Notes under the pieces: generated by a model
Database searches by the model: none
Told to the model about the DNA's origin: nothing
Seen by the model: only the letters and a program-made list of their open reading frames with translations
Origin: Thauera sp.
GTDB taxonomy: Bacteria; Pseudomonadota; Gammaproteobacteria; Burkholderiales; Rhodocyclaceae
NCBI GenBank assembly: GCA_023150215.1
Contig: JAKLLJ010000042.1
Location: forward strand, 1 to 15,112
Direction of reading: 5' to 3'
Length of the DNA: 15,112 bases
Shown here: positions 13,770 to 15,112 of the stretch, one piece after another
How positions within the stretch are numbered: position 1 is the first letter of the stretch
Layout: each line of letters starts with the position of its first letter
Translations under genes and position numbers: made by a program

Positions 13770-15112
13770 ATGCGCCTCGAGGATTACGGACTTTCCAGCC
13801 TCAAGATCTCGACCTACCTCGAGAGCACGGCTGCGCCGGCACCCTCGCTCGCCGCCGCGGCGCGCGCCGAACGTGCACCGCGCGGGATCTACCTGTCGGT
13901 GCGCACGAAGTTCGCCCTCTCCTGCGTGCTCGCGGTGCTGTGGGCGGTGCTGTCGTATCAGCTCGCACAGCGCTGGATCGCCGACCTGTCGGTGCTGATC
14001 GGGCCGGTCGCGGCCTACGCGTCGATCATCGGCATCGCGATCCTCCCCGGTTTCATGAACGCCTTCATGGTCGCGAGCCTGCTGCTCGACCGCCGCCCGC
14101 CGCTGACGCGCGCGTCGCTGCTCGAGCTGCCGCCGATCACCATCCTGGTCGCTGCCTACAACGAGGAAGCGTCGATCGCCGACACCCTGCGCAGCATCGA
14201 CGCCCAGCACTATCCCGGCCATCTGCGCGTGGTGGCGATCAACGACGGCTCGAAGGACGGCACCGCGGCGATCCTCGACCACGCACGCGCGCAGTATCCC
14301 TGGCTCGACGTGATCCACATGGCGCACAACGGGGGCAAGTCCGCCGCGCTGAACGCCGGCTTCGCGACCGTGAGCACCTCGCTGGTGATCACCATCGACG
14401 GCGACTCCTACCTGTACCGCGACGCGCTCGCCAACCTGGTGCGCCGCATCATGGAAGACCCGGACGGGACCGCCGCGGTGGCCGGCGCCGTGCTGGTGCG
14501 CAACTCGCGCAAGAATCTGGTGACCCGGGTGCAGGAATGGGACTATTTCCACGGCATCGCGGCGGTCAAGCGCATCCAGTCGCTGTACCAGGGCACGCTG
14601 GTGGCACAGGGCGCGTTCTCCATCTATCGCGCCGAGGCGCTGCGCCAGGTGGGCGGCTGGCAGCACGTCGTCGGCGAGGACATCGTGCTCACCTGGGCGC
14701 TGCTCGAGGCCGGCTACCGCGTCGGCTACAGCGAGAACGCCTGCTTGTTCACCAACGCGCCCGAGACCTGGGGGCAGTTCATCCGCCAGCGCCAGCGCTG
14801 GTCGCGCGGCCTGATCGAGGCCTTCAAGAGCCACTGGCGGCTGCTGTTCAAGGCGCGCCCGTCGACGATGTTCGTGTGGTGGAACGCGCTCTTTCCTTAC
14901 CTCGACCTGGTGTACAGCGTGGTCTTCGTGCCCGGGCTGGTGCTGGCGCTTTTCGGCCACTACGACATCGCCGGGCCGATGACGCTGGTGGTGCTGCCGC
15001 TGGCGATGCTGGTCAACTTCCTCATGTACCAGATCCAGAACGGGATGTTCCGCGCGCAAGGCCTCAAGGTGCGGCGCAACGTGTTCGGCTTCATCACCTA
15101 CGCCCTGCTCTA
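13770..15112 (+). CDS. Family 2 processive glycosyltransferase, membrane-bound (PgaC/BcsA-like), 3' end outside window
   Basis: At least 447 residues are encoded and the frame is open at the window end. After a 40-residue polar N-terminus come membrane segments at about 48-66 and 76-105. A cytoplasmic GT2 domain starts at ITILVAAYNEE (123-133) and carries INDGSKDGT (157-165), the DXD-type TIDGDSYL (208-215), QGAFSIYRAEAL (280-291), VGED (301-304; D304 is the likely catalytic base) and QRQRW (340-344), the motif of processive enzymes. More membrane helices follow (about 375-395, 403-422). Such enzymes extend a beta-linked polysaccharide at the inner membrane and often help export it. The polymer (poly-N-acetylglucosamine, cellulose, hyaluronan or another) cannot be told, and partner genes would lie to the right. 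ATG 13770 is chosen; an in-frame GTG at 13737 is an alternative, and neither has a clear ribosome site. Confidence 0.88.
   Translation, partial: MRLEDYGLSSLKISTYLESTAAPAPSLAAAARAERAPRGIYLSVRTKFALSCVLAVLWAVLSYQLAQRWIADLSVLIGPVAAYASIIGIAILPGFMNAFMVASLLLDRRPPLTRASLLELPPITILVAAYNEEASIADTLRSIDAQHYPGHLRVVAINDGSKDGTAAILDHARAQYPWLDVIHMAHNGGKSAALNAGFATVSTSLVITIDGDSYLYRDALANLVRRIMEDPDGTAAVAGAVLVRNSRKNLVTRVQEWDYFHGIAAVKRIQSLYQGTLVAQGAFSIYRAEALRQVGGWQHVVGEDIVLTWALLEAGYRVGYSENACLFTNAPETWGQFIRQRQRWSRGLIEAFKSHWRLLFKARPSTMFVWWNALFPYLDLVYSVVFVPGLVLALFGHYDIAGPMTLVVLPLAMLVNFLMYQIQNGMFRAQGLKVRRNVFGFITYALL

Overview
The window looks like chromosomal DNA of a high-GC betaproteobacterium, most likely Rhodocyclales (Thauera/Azoarcus/Zoogloea-like). 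This rests on very high GC in coding DNA, a yjcH-actP acetate-uptake pair, a single-chain methylmalonyl-CoA mutase, and abundant REP/BIME-type palindromes between genes. The genus is inference; no rRNA or other phylogenetic marker is present.

Left block (1-7360, minus strand): a propionyl-CoA/methylmalonyl-CoA operon in the order scpA (mutase), meaB (mutase chaperone GTPase), pccB and pccA (propionyl-CoA carboxylase beta and alpha). It ends in a strong intrinsic terminator at 78-104. Together these enzymes convert propionyl-CoA to methylmalonyl-CoA and on to succinyl-CoA, or run the reverse route. The methylmalonyl-CoA epimerase needed between carboxylase and mutase is not in the window. A REP element interrupts the operon between scpA and meaB. 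A ~230-nt structured leader precedes scpA, and a divergent GntR/FCD regulator (7736-8407) lies across a 647-bp spacer holding overlapping promoter-like sequences, a palindrome, tandem repeats and a BIME.

Middle block (8408-10406): a CNNM/CBS membrane protein closely resembling PaeA (YtfL) on the minus strand, converging on the regulator and flanked on both sides by BIME repeats. Upstream of it is a 108-bp tandem duplication of a whole BIME.

Right block (10335-13358): the acetate permease pair yjcH-actP (minus strand, ATGA overlap, strong terminator), divergent from a crotonase-superfamily gene. The shared promoter region holds a perfect 16-bp palindrome and a second inverted repeat. The crotonase keeps one catalytic glutamate but has isoleucine at the second.

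Right end (13359-15112): an intergenic region with a third copy of the composite BIME in inverted orientation and two hairpins, then a family 2 glycosyltransferase running off the window. The enzymes fit a common theme of short-chain acyl-CoA and organic-acid metabolism (acetate uptake, propionyl-CoA carboxylation, methylmalonyl-CoA rearrangement). The most distinctive non-coding signal is the composite palindromic repeat family: three near-complete copies share not only the palindromic arms but also the spacer between them. I see no phage, insertion sequence, CRISPR array, RNA gene or defence system.
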